NCBI GenBank assembly: GCA_951799405.1
Contig: OX637334.1
Coordinates: 1,178,001-1,242,000 of the forward strand
Direction of reading: 5' to 3'
DNA: 64,000 nt
DNA from: Agapetus fuscipes
Lineage: Eukaryota > Arthropoda > Insecta > Trichoptera > Glossosomatidae
Under the pieces are notes generated by a model that searched no databases, was not told the origin of the DNA, and saw only the letters and a program-made list of their open reading frames with translations. This document shows, piece by piece, positions 1 to 11,966 of this stretch. The position numbers were made by a program, and so were the translations under genes. The first letter of the stretch is position 1. Each line of letters opens with the position of its first letter.

Positions 1-382
1 TAGTCTATGGAATTTTAAGGTCATTTTTGAGATTGAGTGCATGTCTACTACATCTCCTGCGTTCCCTTGTGGTGGCAATTCGTTTGTTGGAAATTTTGGT
101 CCTCGGCCCTCAGAAAGGTTCTTTCAAAGGACTCGCGGCAAACGTCATACTTGTATGAGACTTCGGTCCTCAGCAACCAATTAAAAAAAATATTTGCTTA
201 CCTTTTCCCTTGCTACCCGGCCGATTTGTTTCACATTTTTTCACCCCGTGTAAAATGTGCCGATTGCATTATGCCAAAAAATATTTCATCCCTCTGTTCA
301 TAAGCCATTATCAATATTAACAAAGAAAATCAAATTTGGACTATGTGTTAGTTTAAATTATTCTGAATAAGAGAATGAGCTT

Positions 383-540
383 CCTTGACTAATAGGTTGG
401 TATGAGGCTGACCACCCATACTGCAAAAAAATGGTTCACTTTGCCAATGCCACCCCTGTGTCAGGGAAGGTCGGCAAGAGTTGCAGGGTGTAAGTCCATT
501 TTAGATTTGGGTTTTATGTTGTAGGTTCATAATCCGTAGG
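383..540 (+). repeat. R260 repeat, 5' part
   Basis: Copy of the window's commonest repeat (~250 bp). Landmarks: ccttgactnataggttggta, gaggctgaccacccatactg, atggttcactttgccaatg, cacccctgtttcaggga, ggtcggcaagagttgcaggg, ttcatttgaggtttgg, agcatttgtaagcgcgaac, then ttgcaacttagattatagat. It looks retroposed because 3' tails are short tandem units; an internal pol III promoter is possible but not shown. This copy stops mid-element. Confidence 0.8.
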
Positions 541-941
541 TATGGAAAAAAGAAGAATAAGTATATTTTTGAAACTTTTGTTTTTATCTTTACATTATTT
601 CAAAACTTCAAAAAATGAAAATTTCAAGAAGCAAAATGAAGGAAGTTTTTTTTCGGTGGCGCAACTTTACCTATAATGTCGAAGTTGTCTTCCCTTTATT
701 TTGCTTTGTTTAAAAATAAATATTATACTCTTGAAAGAATAAAGATGGGGATTGTGTGCCCGCCAACGGTCTCAAAAATTAAACAAATATTTGCCGTACC
801 TTCTCACCCACTTCGTTAACAGAAAATGCCGCCCATTTCCTTACTTTTCCCTCCATTATTGTTTTTATAATTAGTTTTTTATCGCTGTTGTTTCTGTACA
901 AGAAAATTATTCTTTGAAATTGTCAACATCGGATAAAATGC

Positions 942-1341
942 GACAGAGCTACACATATAGAGCAACTTCTTGCTGCGTTTTCCCCGAATGGATCGCACGT
1001 GGTCGAGATGGGGAACTTATTTATTTTTGTAAACATCATGATTTACAAGTGAAGTTTAATCATTATGAAGCTTAATTTACCTACATAGATTCAAATGACA
1101 ATTAGTTAGCGTGAAGTTAGCCTTACGCCAACCATTCAGTCGAAGTGGGTGTTTCCCAGCTTCCGAGGGGACTTGTACTCATTTCTTGTGAAGGCTGAGT
1201 AAACCTTGCCGGTATTATATTTGTGGGTTTGAAATAAACATGAAAACGAGAAATCATTTCTGACACCCTCGGTGGTATTCGAATCCAAACTCTCTGCTTG
1301 GAATGCAAGAATTCTACCAACTGAGCTATCAACCGGACATA
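942..1341 (-). repeat. SINE-A, with tRNA-like head
   Basis: The minus-strand head reads gatagctcagttggtagaat (A box) and ggattcgaataccaccgag (degraded B box); the body is complete to gtagctctgtcgc. Too degenerate to be a tRNA gene. Confidence 0.8.
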
Positions 1342-1400
1342 ATTATAATATCGTTAAAAAAATGACGATGTGTTTGTTTCTAATCCATTTATGTACAAAT

Positions 1401-1656
1401 CGCTGCCTTAGTTCTTGTTTGTCGTATACGCCATTGAGAAAATTTTACATGAGCAATGTTTGCATGTGTACTGGACCAATGTGTCTTATGAAAACAAGAA
1501 ATTTATTTAGAAAATATTTAAAACAACTCTCACATTATCGAGTTTTACGGTTTTTCTTAGCTCAGATTGTGTAGAATTTGATTCATAAGACAACTGCATG
1601 AAAAAGTCATATTTGACAAGATTGGCGTATACGGTAAACAAGAACTGGGGGAGCGA
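1401..1656 (+). mobile_element. MITE 'M1', 256 bp
   Basis: Imperfect ~35 bp terminal inverted repeats (cgct..ttagttcttgttt.. / ..aaacaagaact...agcg). Body shared with 33038: gagcaatgtttgcatgtg, tactggaccaatgtgtc, aactctcacattat. Confidence 0.8.
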
Positions 1657-2450
1657 AATGTGTCAATAGTTAAATGAAAAAAACATTTGTAAAAATACCT
1701 TGCTCGTACCTACCTCAATCGTTCGATATAAAATCGTATTCGAGTTTTGACCCTCATAATTACTTTTAATTGTATTTATATTGTGAATTGCTTGCCGTAA
1801 AATATTTATATTTTCTATTTATAGTTTTAGTTTCATACTTATTCTACAGAAAATCTAAGAAATATTCCTTTTTGTAACCTGAAGGTGACATTCGAAAACA
1901 AAAGAAACTCGTTCCTTCGACATTTTTAATTTGTTCTGATTTGTTCGAAATTCAAAAATTATTGCCATATGAAAAACAAATTTCCCGAAAGAAATGAAAT
2001 AAATTATTTTCTACCTACCTTTATCATTTTTAAAAACATTTCAGATGTGGAAAACTAATAAAAAAGCTTTAGTGCTCTTTCAAATGTTTTTCTTTTAAAT
2101 TTACTCATTAGAATTCTGCGAAAAAATGTTGTTATTTCGTGTATTTATTAATTTTGTTTCATTATATTGGAATGCTGAGAGCTGTACGTTAAAACAGAAG
2201 GAATTTAATTATTCCTTCCTGGATTTTATAAATTAAAATCATATACCTCCGCCATCAGTTACTTTCATCAAACAAATTAAAAAAACAACAACGATTAATA
2301 TACATTTTCAAATTAAACATTCGAATTTGCGACTGTGTTATTGGCGCCTTTTTTCTTATTTTTTGTCCGTTCATACTCATTATTACCTACTATGACAAGT
2401 TTCACCCAATATGATGTTTTATCCACAATTTCTTAAATCCGATAAAGAAA
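1657..2450. other. AT-rich intronic sequence, nothing recognised
   Basis: No exon-like segment, long open frame or repeat match noticed on either strand. Confidence 0.5.
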
Positions 2451-2650
2451 CTTTGCCAATGTCACCCCTGTTTCAGGGAATGTCGGCAAGAGTTGCAGGG
2501 CTTATGTTCATTTGAGGCTTGGATTTTATTTGTAAATACACAATCAGCATTTGTAAGCGCGAACTACACGTGTTTGTTTGTGGGCATACATCTGAGAGCT
2601 TTGAATGAATATATCCTTGCAACTTAGATTATAGATAGATAATAGATAGA
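2451..2650 (+). repeat. R260 repeat, 5'-truncated
   Basis: Starts at ctttgccaatgtcacccc and is complete to the 3' tail, which runs into (gatagata). Confidence 0.85.
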
Positions 2651-2765
2651 ACACAGGAAATAATTTTCTCATGGTTTCCATACTTTTATCTTATTTTCGA
2701 TAAAATCCTAGATCGCCGGGTTTGGTTCTATATGATTCGTAGACAACAAAAAAAACCCCCCGTTG

Positions 2766-2932
2766 ATTGGACCAGGACCCTGAGTACGAGTTTTTTTCAC
2801 TTTACTCGAAGTATTGTGTATTCGAGAAAAATGTATGTGAACTTGTAAAGCACCCCTGGCAAAAAAAGTTTCGAGTCAAAAAAGTTAAAAAGTCGAGTTA
2901 AAAAAACTCGTACTAAGGGTACTGGCCCTTTT
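2766..2932. mobile_element. Short TIR element
   Basis: ggaccNgNacccNNagtacg ends in opposite orientation, arms about 30 bp (agtacgagtttttttNac). Related ends bound 19690-19935. Confidence 0.7.
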
Positions 2933-3350
2933 TGTGTTGTCATTATGGCATACTGCAACCCTAGTAGAAAACATTTACATTAACTCTCCTTGACAGCGTA
3001 AATAATAAAAAATGTTTGAAATATACGACGGAACTCCTAGTGGGTGTTTTAGTTTTCATACATTTTTTTCGATTCACGTTATCGAGAGGATTTTACTCAA
3101 TGCTTTATTCTCGTGGTACTGAAGTGATTTGTGTTTTGTCGTGTCCGTAGAGCGCTTCCCATTTATGTCAGTAATGACTTTTGTACCTCTGCGGTACAAA
3201 TTTTACTAGCGTCAGATTTCTCCAGTGTAAACCTTTTTTTGCCCCATTTCATTCGGTGCCTACATGTGAACTAAAAATAAATTTAAATTATTTAAAAACC
3301 AAAATCGAAATACCGGCTACACAATAAATGAGATCTGACCCTTTTTTTGT

Positions 3351-3540
3351 TCCTTAACTTATAGGTTGGTATGAGGCTGTCCACCCATACTGTAACAAAT
3401 GATTCACTTTGCCAATGTCAACCCATTTTCAGGGAAAGTTGGCTAAAGTTGCATTTTAGTGTTTGGATTTTAATTTGTAAGTGCACATGCAGCATTTGTA
3501 AGCGCGAACTTACACGTGTTTGTTTGTGGGCATGCATTTA
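3351..3540 (+). repeat. R260 repeat, 3'-truncated
   Basis: Complete 5' part ending abruptly at gcatgcattta, where a LINE tail fragment begins. Confidence 0.8.
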
Positions 3541-3692
3541 ATCTTCTTCTTCTTCTTCCTCAGCCGTTGTCAGTCCACTTCTGGACGTAGGCCTCCTCCA
3601 ATCCTCTCCATTCCTTTCTATGGGCTGATGTGTTCAGCCATCCTCTGCCTGCAGTTCTCTTGATGTCGTCCAGCCACCTCAGCTCACCAAAT
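3541..3692 (-). mobile_element. Non-LTR retrotransposon 3' fragment
   Basis: Contains the 'gtccacttctggac..taggcctcctcc' and 'gatgtcgtccagccacct' signatures that recur at 39829 and 54760. In insects these are the reverse complement of a LINE ORF2 C-terminal end. It is sandwiched between oppositely oriented R260 5' ends. Confidence 0.6.
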
Positions 3693-3750
3693 TGAACCAT
3701 TTTTTTACAGTATGGGTGGTCAGCTTCATACCAACCTATTAGTCAAGGAA
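3693..3750 (-). repeat. R260 repeat, 5' end only
   Basis: Reverse complement of the first ~57 bp of R260, inverted relative to the copy at 3351. Confidence 0.75.
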
Positions 3751-4029
3751 TAAACTTCCATATCGGCAAAATTCCTGGACCGTCAAATTTGATTCTATAC
3801 GACACATTTTTTTAATTTTTTAGTTGTTGTTTTTACAACATTACGCAATGTTACACATCTCACAAGTAGAGTTGTAAAAAAGCTATTGAATATTTAAAGT
3901 TTGCCCCCATAAATGTCACAAAACAGCGCTCTGTGCGAACACCAGTGTGGCACGCTGTTTATCTGCAAGCCCCTTGTTTCTGACAGTTGGGGTGTTGCCC
4001 ATCCCTTCGGCGAGCTGCAGGGTCAACGA

Positions 4030-4725
4030 GTAGATGTCTATAGACAGAATGGCCGACGACATAATGCCCACAGACAAAGTGTCTACGCGACAAAATGTCC
4101 ATCGACAAAATGTCCATGCGACTAAATATCCATCGCTAAATGTCCATCGACATTATATCCACTGACAAAATGTCCACCGACAAAATGTGCACCAGAATAG
4201 TGACCAAAGACAAAATGTCCAACGATAAAATGGCTATCGACAAAATGTCCATCTACGTAATGTCCACGTGACAAAATGCCTACCGGACACAATGTCCACA
4301 GACAAAAGGTCCACGCGACAAAATATGCACAAGACATAATGTGCACTTGACAAAATGTCCACGCAACATAATATCCACCGACTGTCTTTCTATCGACAAA
4401 ATTCCCACCGACAAAATGTTCCCCGACATAATGTCCATCAACAAAATGCCGATCGACAAAATGTCCACGCGATAAAATGTCCACCGACATTAATTCCCGC
4501 ATGACAAAATGTCCACGTGACAAAATGTCTACGGACAAAATGTCCACGTGACTAAATGTCTACGGACAAAATTTCCACCAACGAGATGTCCAGCAAGGTT
4601 ATGTCCGCTTGCCAAAAAATCCACCGAAGTATTGATTACATTAGTTTTTTTTTACTATGATATTTGATTTATATGCATTATGATTTTTTGGGATATATTT
4701 TTTCGGTGGACATTTTGTCGTGACA
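4030..4725. repeat. Degenerate 15-17 bp tandem array (GACAAAATGTCCAC), foldback-like
   Basis: About 35 diverged units of gacaaaatgtccac plus 1-3 variable bases fill 4040-4620. After an AT-rich spacer one unit returns inverted (ggtggacattttgtcg, 4694-4710). Each unit carries an internal dyad gaca...tgtc. The long reverse-strand open frame across it (MDILSVDILSRGHFV type) is a by-product of the unit lacking stops. Confidence 0.8.
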
Positions 4726-4734
4726 CGAGCTGCA

Positions 4735-4835
4735 GCAGCTAAAGCCCCTGCAGGAGCTAGGGGTGGGCCATGCAGGAGCTAGGGGTGGGCCATGCAGGAG
4801 CTAGGGGTGGGCCTGCAGGAGCTAGGGGTGTTCCC
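4735..4835. repeat. Tandem repeat, ~24 bp unit, about 4-5 copies
   Basis: Unit caggagctaggggtgggcc, nearly identical between copies, with an isolated GC-rich composition. Confidence 0.85.
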
Positions 4836-4992
4836 CGCTAGCTTTTATCTCCGCCTGCATTATTGATGGGGTGCGTTGCCATTTTACTGCTCGACCACCA
4901 CTACCTGAAAACAGATACGAAATTTATTTATTTAAATATGTGAAAATATGTGAAAAAATAACAATATTTTTATTTCTTTCACATTTTTAAAT

Positions 4993-5232
4993 ATGGGTTG
5001 GTATGAGCCTGACCACTCATACTGTAAATAATGGTTCACTTTGCCAATGGGCTCTCTGTTTCAGGGAACGTCGGCAAGAGTTGCAGGCTTATGCTCATTT
5101 GAGATTTGGTTTTTATATTGTATGTCCATATGCGCATGTTTAAGTGCGAACTTATACGTGTCTGCTTCTGAGAATCATGTAATATGAATCTTAAATGTTA
5201 CATTATCTTTGAAACTTAGATTATATAGATTA
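4993..5232 (+). repeat. R260 repeat
   Basis: Near full length but diverged (gagcctgaccactcatactg; cttatacgtgtctgcttctg). Tail ttagattatatagatt. Confidence 0.75.
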
Positions 5233-5833
5233 CAGTGGCGTCATTTTCTAGGAGCAGACAAATGTACTTGAAAACAAATTATAAATTTAAAATCTAATTT
5301 TCATCCTTTTCCCCAACAACCATATCGAATAACTTCTCATTTTTTCGCAGTTTATTTGCAACAACTGCATTTCCATTCCCTGTTTTTTTTGCATAGAGTA
5401 TAATGCATGATTTATTTAAATGGAAAAAATATGAAATATACATTTTTTCGAAAATGCAACCCACTTCCATGGCTCCAGATTTTAATGTTATTCAGGAACA
5501 TTTTATTTATTTTTCATTTCCGATCCCTGAGCGCAGCCCGTGCCGCCATATTACCATAAAATATCAGCACGCCTCCCTTCCCGGGTCCGGACCTCTTGCT
5601 TCCCTCCAACAGCTGCAGCTCCTTGCATCCTCATACGAGTATTTTATTTTGGGGCTTAAATTATTCACTTGAATCACTTTGTTTTTGCGTCGCTCCGCCA
5701 TCTTCTCGTCGTAAAAATACGTATTTTTTATTTGCGTGAAAATTGGAGGTAAAACTGTCTTATGCAGTGAAGTGGTTAATACCTCTAAGTTGCTATGGAA
5801 AGGTAATGCGGATTAGTTTTTTTTCTATTTATA

Positions 5834-5988
5834 GAGCCCCCCCTTCAACTGAAGTGGTTGGTGTAAGGCCGGCCCCCTTACCCGTAAAAATAAATAGGTC
5901 ACGAATCGCCACATACGACCCCTTCGGGGATAACGCAGGTAAGAAGTTACATTATTATGTACATACATATGTGTAGCTTAGTTGCGTA
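5834..5988 (+). repeat. SINE-A, 3' half
   Basis: Matches the 3' half of SINE-A: cttcaactgaagtggttg, ggccggcccccttaccc, accccttcggggataacg, gtgtagcttagttgcg. Confidence 0.75.
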
Positions 5989-6192
5989 TTTGTGAAGAGG
6001 AAGGAAATTCACCAGCGTATTTTGCTTGGCCAGTTGTCTTCGTGCGAAAGCGGAAGCTTGTGTGCATGCAATGACATCTGTTGAACCAAGGTTGAAGTAA
6101 TTGTGGATAGAACAAGGCTGGGCTAGAACCGGCGTTAGTGTCAATAATGCAAATTCAAGTCTTAACCCTCGACCATCCCAGCGACTAGATAT
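5989..6192 (-). repeat. SINE-C, tRNA-like head on - strand
   Basis: Read on the minus strand the end gives gctgggatggtcgagggtta (A-box-like) and ccggttctagcccag (B-box-like), then shared body with the copy at 32310 (gaagaggaaNgNaattcacc; gacatctgtt). Called a SINE, not a tRNA, because it repeats with a body. Confidence 0.6.
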
Positions 6193-6200
6193 AATCTTAC

Positions 6201-6441
6201 GGGGCTATTCTTAGACATTTTAGTCGTCGGTTGAGCCCACGCTTTGACAAACTAATGATGCATTTGTATGAAGACCTGTCAATCCAAGATTGCCGCTAGT
6301 GAACTGCTGATTAGTCTTCATACAAATATTACTAAATTCGGTAGGTAAGAATGACCGTGCTGATAAAACTTCCAGTCCAGGCACCATTAGTTTGTCAAAG
6401 CGTGGGCTCAACCGACGACTAAAATGTCTAAGAATAGCCCC
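6201..6441. mobile_element. Non-autonomous TIR element, 241 bp
   Basis: Perfect 57-bp terminal inverted repeats (6201-6257 and 6385-6441), starting ggggctattcttag, with the match resuming after one mismatch. The interior (ttcatacaaat, tcaatccaagattgccg) is shared in inverse orientation with the element near 20371-20515. No clear target duplication. Confidence 0.85.
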
Positions 6442-6584
6442 ATTAGTTTAAAAGATAAATTAACATTTTAGGCACACGTTTACAGGCAAGCTCGCACTTA
6501 CACATGCTGCGTATGTAGTGCATATTCTGTTCTTTACAAAATACAGAGTTGGAAACATTGTTTCAATACTCAACTGCAAAAAAG

Positions 6585-6872
6585 CTGCACATATAGTGCA
6601 ACATTTTACTGCTTTGTCGACGGGTTCGCATGTGACGTTTGAAACCTACTATTTTCACTAGTAAGGGGGTCGTAACCATTTCATTTCAAGTGGAAGTTTC
6701 CCAGCTCTTGAGGGGGATTGTTTTCAATTCTCGCGAATGCTGAGTAAAGCTTGCCAGTATTTTATTATTTTGGGTTTGAAATAAACACCGAAACGGAAAA
6801 TCATTTCTGACACCATCAGTGTGGATCGAACCCTTGCTTGCCGGCATGGAATGCAAGCAACTGCGATATGTA
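6585..6872 (-). repeat. SINE-A, near full length
   Basis: Reverse complement of SINE-A from gcacatatagtgcaac to the degraded tRNA-like head. Confidence 0.7.
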
Positions 6873-6940
6873 CTTCACTTAGAAGAAATTACGGATATCT
6901 TTGTATATTTATTTTTGAACGAAAATTTTGTACTTACATT

Positions 6941-7178
6941 CCTTGACTTATAGGTTGGTATGAGGCTGACCATCCATACTTTAAAAAATGGTTCACTTTT
7001 CCAATGTCACCCCTGTGTCAGGGAAGGTCGGCAAAAGTTGAAGGGCTTATGTTCATTTGAGGTTTGGATTTTATTTGTAAGTACACATTCAGCATTTGTA
7101 AGCGCGAACTACACGTGTTTGTTTGTGGGCATGCATTTGAGAACTTTAAATGAATTTATCCTTGCAACTTAGATTAAT
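6941..7178 (+). repeat. R260 repeat, young subfamily
   Basis: Full length with few changes; the 70-codon open frame (6960-7172) seen in other young copies is intact. Confidence 0.85.
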
Positions 7179-7639
7179 ATTATTATAATTATTACATCAT
7201 TGAATAAAAAACGCGTAAAAATTTTCTGTGAAAAAGTCAACATCCCTCTTGTGTTTATTCGCCCAATGGCTTTTTCATATCCTTATTACTTAGGTGGGCC
7301 AAGCTAAAGTGTGCCTTACACCTTTGTCTTTAAATGCCAATATCCTGTAGCTGACAAAAGTGATAAGGCACAGGATTGCGTTAACCAAAATGTGGGCAGG
7401 AAATTAAGGTATTCGACGTTACACATAATCTGTATTTCGAGTAAAAAACTCTTTAACATTAAATGTAATGAAACTAAAAGCAGCGCCACTAGAGGAGCTT
7501 TGAGTTTTGATACGTAATTGGTAAAACGATAAAGTTGAGCTTAACAGTAAGGTTGTACACTTGAGAGGCTAAGTTGTTGTTGAGCTTTCACACCCTTAAA
7601 AGTAAAAATATTACTCAGGAAAATCAGGAAAAATGTTTC

Positions 7640-8140
7640 TGACTTACAGGGCTCTTCTTCTCTTGTTTCAATCCTGGGATTGGTTTGCAGCAATTTCTCT
7701 CATTCTTCTCCTCCATTCTTCCCTGTCTTGTGCGGCTCTTTTAAGGTCTGCATATGATGAGCAGCGCACGTCCACCAACAGGTCCTCCAGGTATTCTTGA
7801 CGTGGGCGTCCCCTAGAGTTGGTCTAGACTCGGTCATCCCCTCCATTATGGCATGCAAGAGACCTTCTTGTCGTATTACATGGCCGATCCATCTTGCACG
7901 CCTTTCGGATAAGGTCCTGAGCAGATGCCTTCCTCCTTCGATTGTTTGGAGAACCTCCTCATTTGTGGTGTGGTCTCTCCAGGAAATTCCTAGAAGCCTT
8001 CTAAACGACCACATCTCGAAAGCCTCTAGTCTCCGTTTATCTCTTTTGGATAGGCACCATGCCTCGCAGCCGTATACACAGCATATTCGATTCGTACCTC
8101 ATCTGTGGATCATTGTTTTATTGTATTTAAAATTCACCTT
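7640..8140 (-). pseudogene. Non-LTR retrotransposon ORF2 C-terminal fragment
   Basis: The minus-strand frame 8014-7700 reads MWSFRRLLGISWRDHTTNEE, then ERRARWIGHVIRQEGLLHAI and a basic end. This is the 'RR..R I.W.D..TNE.VL ... R..RWIGH.+R' block at the C-terminus of endonuclease/reverse-transcriptase LINE proteins. No RT domain remains, so it is a dead 5'-truncated copy. Confidence 0.75.
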
Positions 8141-8293
8141 AGGTGGCTGTTGAGCAATGGGTTTGCTGTGTGTGGATAACGTCGTTTGAATTGATAAAAT
8201 CTCTGGAATTAAAATATGTAAAAAAAGTGAAACATGAAAACAAAACACTGTTTTATTATACTGATATAATATTTTTTTGTTGCTTTAACAAAT

Positions 8294-8540
8294 CGCACGC
8301 TCAATAATAAAGAGCAGTAACTCTAAAATTCGGAAAATCGAGATTTTGTAATAAAACGCAAGAACCATGCAAGAAGAATAGGTAGAATGCGACAGCTTTT
8401 CAATTTGAACGAATATGACCGAGATAAAACATCGGACGCCTTTTTCATCCCATACAAGTTGTACTGGTTGTCTGAACTTCAAACGTGATTTCCCAACATT
8501 CCTATTTTTTGAGTCATTGCTCTTTATTATTAAACGTGCG
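8294..8540. mobile_element. MITE 'M4', 247 bp, with 4-bp target duplication
   Basis: Ends cgcacgctcaataataaaga and its inverted counterpart ...attattaaacgtgcg. Flanked by aaat (8290-8293 and 8541-8544). Two other copies are at 28847 and 47675. Confidence 0.88.
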
Positions 8541-8602
8541 AAATAATGATTTATTAACCGATTTCGGCCCCCTGTTCATCATCAGATAACACAATCACAA
8601 CG

Positions 8603-8872
8603 CAACTAAGCTACACATATAGTGTAACATATTGCCGCGTTACCCCCGAAGGGTTTCGCATGTGCCACATGGTGGCAGCTCTGCAGAGGCTCTGGCCACC
8701 CCTAGCGAAATGGCGACAGAGCTACAGTTACAGTACACATGGAACCTCTTTATTTTTACATGTTAAAAGTCCGGCCTGACGTCAACCACTTCAGTTGATG
8801 TGGGGGTTTCCGAACTCCCAAAGAGGCTGGTACTTACTTCTTGTGAAGGCTGAAGTAAATGCTTAATATTTT
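8603..8872 (-). repeat. SINE-A, head-truncated
   Basis: From actaagctacacatatagtg to aggctgaagtaaa; carries the gtcaaccacttcagttga segment. Confidence 0.75.
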
Positions 8873-9371
8873 ATTTCATCTGAAGATTGCAGAGAGGCAG
8901 AAAGCGGTAGAAATACTTTTTTTTATCGACATTTTAAAAAAATACACATTTATTATACAAAAAAAAACCAACAAATAAAAACTAATAAATTTACCCTGTA
9001 TTGCCATTCAAAGTGGCACCTTATTGCCCTCATTCCCGCCAAAAAAAAAATCCTCACTTTCTTGCCGAAGAACCTGCGAGGTCTCCTCCCTTGTTAGCTC
9101 TCTCGTCTCTAACTTTTAATTTGGTTTACCCTGAAGTTCTCTCACTTTTGGAAAATACGTACCAGCTGTTGGTCCGTCCAATGTTCCACCAGTAACTTCC
9201 CGGCCCCCCATCTCCATATATATATATTTATATTTTTCACAACGTTTTTTTTTCTTTCGACAAAACAAATTACACGAAATTGTAAACTTGGGTAATGTGA
9301 AAAAATTGTGTCTTTAATTTTTTGTCGCATTTTTATTTTTGTTTTTTGCGAAGTACGTTTTTTTTAAGGAA

Positions 9372-9475
9372 CCTGTGCTGGATACTTTGAAGAGTTCAGA
9401 GACTCCAAGGGGCTATGACACTTGTTGTAGTGCTGCAGGGGTTTTGGTGTCCTGATCCTTTGTTGCAGGGCCAAG
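9372..9475. repeat. Low-copy repeat
   Basis: cctgtgctgga...gactccaaggggctatgaca...cttgttgtagtgctgcag, shared with 38160-38235. Preceded by a T-rich run in both places. Confidence 0.5.
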
Positions 9476-9504
9476 TAGTGGATTTAATATATTTTGATCA
9501 TTAT

Positions 9505-9625
9505 TGGAGGACCACCCATTCTGTAAAGTGAAAAAACTGGTTCACTTTGTCTGCTTTTAAATGTTTAACGTTTCAGGTAAAGTCGGTAAGAGTTTCAGGC
9601 TTTATGTTCATTTTAGGTAAGTGTT
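9505..9625 (+). repeat. R260 repeat, diverged fragment
   Basis: accacccattctgtaaag, ggttcactttg, gtcggtaagagtttcagg. Confidence 0.6.
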
Positions 9626-9645
9626 TTTATTCCGTAAGTGCACAG

Positions 9646-9970
9646 TTCCTTAACTAATAGGTTAGTATGAGGCTGACCGTCCATGCTTTAAAAAATTGGT
9701 TCATTTTTGCCAATGCCACCCGGTTTCAGAAAAGGCGTTAGGTGTTTAAAGGTTTTTGTTCGTGTGAGGTCTAGTTTATTTTGTAATTACACACGCCTGC
9801 AGCATTTGTAAGCGCGATCTTACTCGTATCTGCTTGTGAGCATATATTTAACATGATTTTCTAATGTAAATAATAATAATAGGATGATTTATTTGGTGAG
9901 GGCTTTTTTGTGTGAATCACACTTCAAGAGCCCTCTAAATCAATATATCTTTGCAACTTAGATTATATTT
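9646..9970 (+). repeat. R260 repeat interrupted by a SINE-B tail
   Basis: Diverged full-length copy. The SINE-B 3' end (9872-9940, ataggatgatttatttggtg to aagagccctct) sits inside it, so SINE-B inserted later. Confidence 0.7.
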
Positions 9971-10473
9971 TATATATTCCGTGATCTGTGTATTTTATAG
10001 ACCTTATGACATTTTTGAAACAAGTCTAAGTTATCGTCAATAGGGCATGACGGACTCTAAACCGACGATGATTTAAAAAAACGTCTCTTTAAGTGGCATT
10101 GTCTTGTCCGCTCGACCATAGCAACAAAAATTAAAGTTAGTTCATGAATTTAATACAAAGGTCATGAAAATAAATAGTATTATGTTAGTATATATTTAGA
10201 ATGAGCAACTTTCGAGAGAATAAGGCAAATAAAAATGTTATTATTTCAAATAAAACCCCTCATTTTTCTCTCATCTTTGTGTGCTTTTCTTTATTGTGTT
10301 GCCCGGTTGCGCGGAAGTTCCGTTTGTTTTTTATTATTCAGTCACTCTGTGCGGATAATTTGTCGTCCCTTGTGGCAACACTTTTATCGCGACTGTTTAA
10401 TATCTCGACAAGAGAATAAAAGTGATGAATAATATACAAATTGTTTAAAGTTACACATATTTCATATTGACAA

Positions 10474-10700
10474 CGTAAGCGTTACTACGCTGCACATATA
10501 AAGTCACTTCTTACCACGCTGTCTCCGAAGGTATAGCATGTGGCGTGTGGAACCTATTTATTTTCACAAAGAAGGGTGCCAGTATTACGTTTGTACTTGT
10601 ATCCAGTCTTCTTTAAGGTCTAACGCCAACCATTTGAGTTGAAATGTAGGTGTTCCAGCACCCATGAGGGCTTGGTTCTCATTTTTTGTATAGACTAAGT
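10474..10700 (-). repeat. SINE-A, head-truncated
   Basis: gctgcacatataaagtcact to tagactaagtaaac, diverged. Confidence 0.6.
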
Positions 10701-10799
10701 AAACTTTGATCGTGTAAATCGAAAAAATGTATGGAAACTAAGTCACTCTCTAGGAGTGGCATCATATTGTAACGATTTACTTTGGGTTCACTTTAATCA

Positions 10800-11940
10800 A
10801 AATTCGCTTGAACTTATTGTACACATTTTATTTTAGAATTTGCTTATATATATTATTTACACTTTAACTTTTGTACTGGTGGCTTCACGGCTCGGTTATT
10901 ATTGGGATACTGCCTGCTTTAATAGCTCTGCATTCCGTATTTATAGATGATAAAGCTTATTCTCGCATGCACCACATTATACGAGAAGCTTCTTGAGTGG
11001 ACGCTTTGAGCAAATATGCGAAGTACAACCATCAAATACTAACGTCTATACACAGACATAAATTGATACATTCGTAACAATTTTATCTTCTTCTCTTTTT
11101 GGTGCCACTGTGAGGGTTTTTCTTACTTTATTTTATAAGGATCTTCAATGTGGTGTTTGGCCGTGCTCTGAAGAATTATGACTGCTTGAGTGCATAGCGC
11201 CAGGAACCATATCACTTATACAAAAGAGGATAGTGAACCAAAACTTTATAAACACTTTTATTTATCCACAATCACAATATATAAATAATAATTTATTTAT
11301 CCACAATCACAATGTATATATTATTATATTTATCACAGCAATATTGATTACGACCAAATTCACATGCTTGTGGCTCTCCCGCCAGGGAAGCTTTTTCTCT
11401 CTTTCTGCATTCTTTTGTTTTTCTTTTTTTATTCAAATTCAAATCTAATGTTCCATTCCACCAAACAAACAAATTCATCTCGTTACACCACTTCTATCGA
11501 AGGTCGGCGATCATCATGGCTATTTTCACCTTGTATGCTGCGGCTAGAAATTGATTCAAAGATGAATCTGGCAATTGAATCAAATGTTATGGATTAATTT
11601 TTCCGTAAGAAAAAGAAATGTTGTTTCCAATACAGAAATTTATTGAGACAGACAGTGTTATCCAGAGGTATAAATGAATCAAACAAAGACTTACAACATG
11701 ATGGAGAAATACAGTATCACAATAAGGTTAGAAGTTGAAAAAGCGTCGAGGCTAGAAGTTAAGGTTAGGGATCAACCTAGAAGTTAGGTCAACCTAGAAG
11801 TGAAGTTATTATTTCAAGCAATGCTATTTATGTCATTTACAATATAGCCGTAAGCCCCTTCAAATAAAAGATGATGACATCGAAATGATGACGACTTATG
11901 TCGTATATGGAATATTTCTTATGAAAGTCTAAAGTCTTTT
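10800..11940. other. Intronic sequence without recognised gene
   Basis: AT-rich; short direct repeats (atttatccacaatcacaat twice at 11262-11315; aacctagaagtt repeats near 11750). No exon-like or transposon-coding stretch seen. Confidence 0.4.
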
Positions 11941-11966
11941 CTTTCGAAATAGCGAGTGAATGGGAT

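Noticed and set aside
3913..4125. 70-codon frame MSQNSALCEHQCGTL...
   Set aside because: Runs into the short-unit array; no splice signals and no family likeness.
4122..4547. 141-codon minus-strand frame MDILSVDILSRGHFV...
   Set aside because: Frame-through of the gacaaaatgtcc array; residues follow the DNA unit, no start context or neighbours.
4040..4610. CRISPR-like spacing of short repeats
   Set aside because: Animal gene context, degenerate units with 1-3 base linkers, no spacers of constant length.
7797..8153. 118-codon plus-strand frame
   Set aside because: Antisense of the LINE ORF2 C-terminal fragment.
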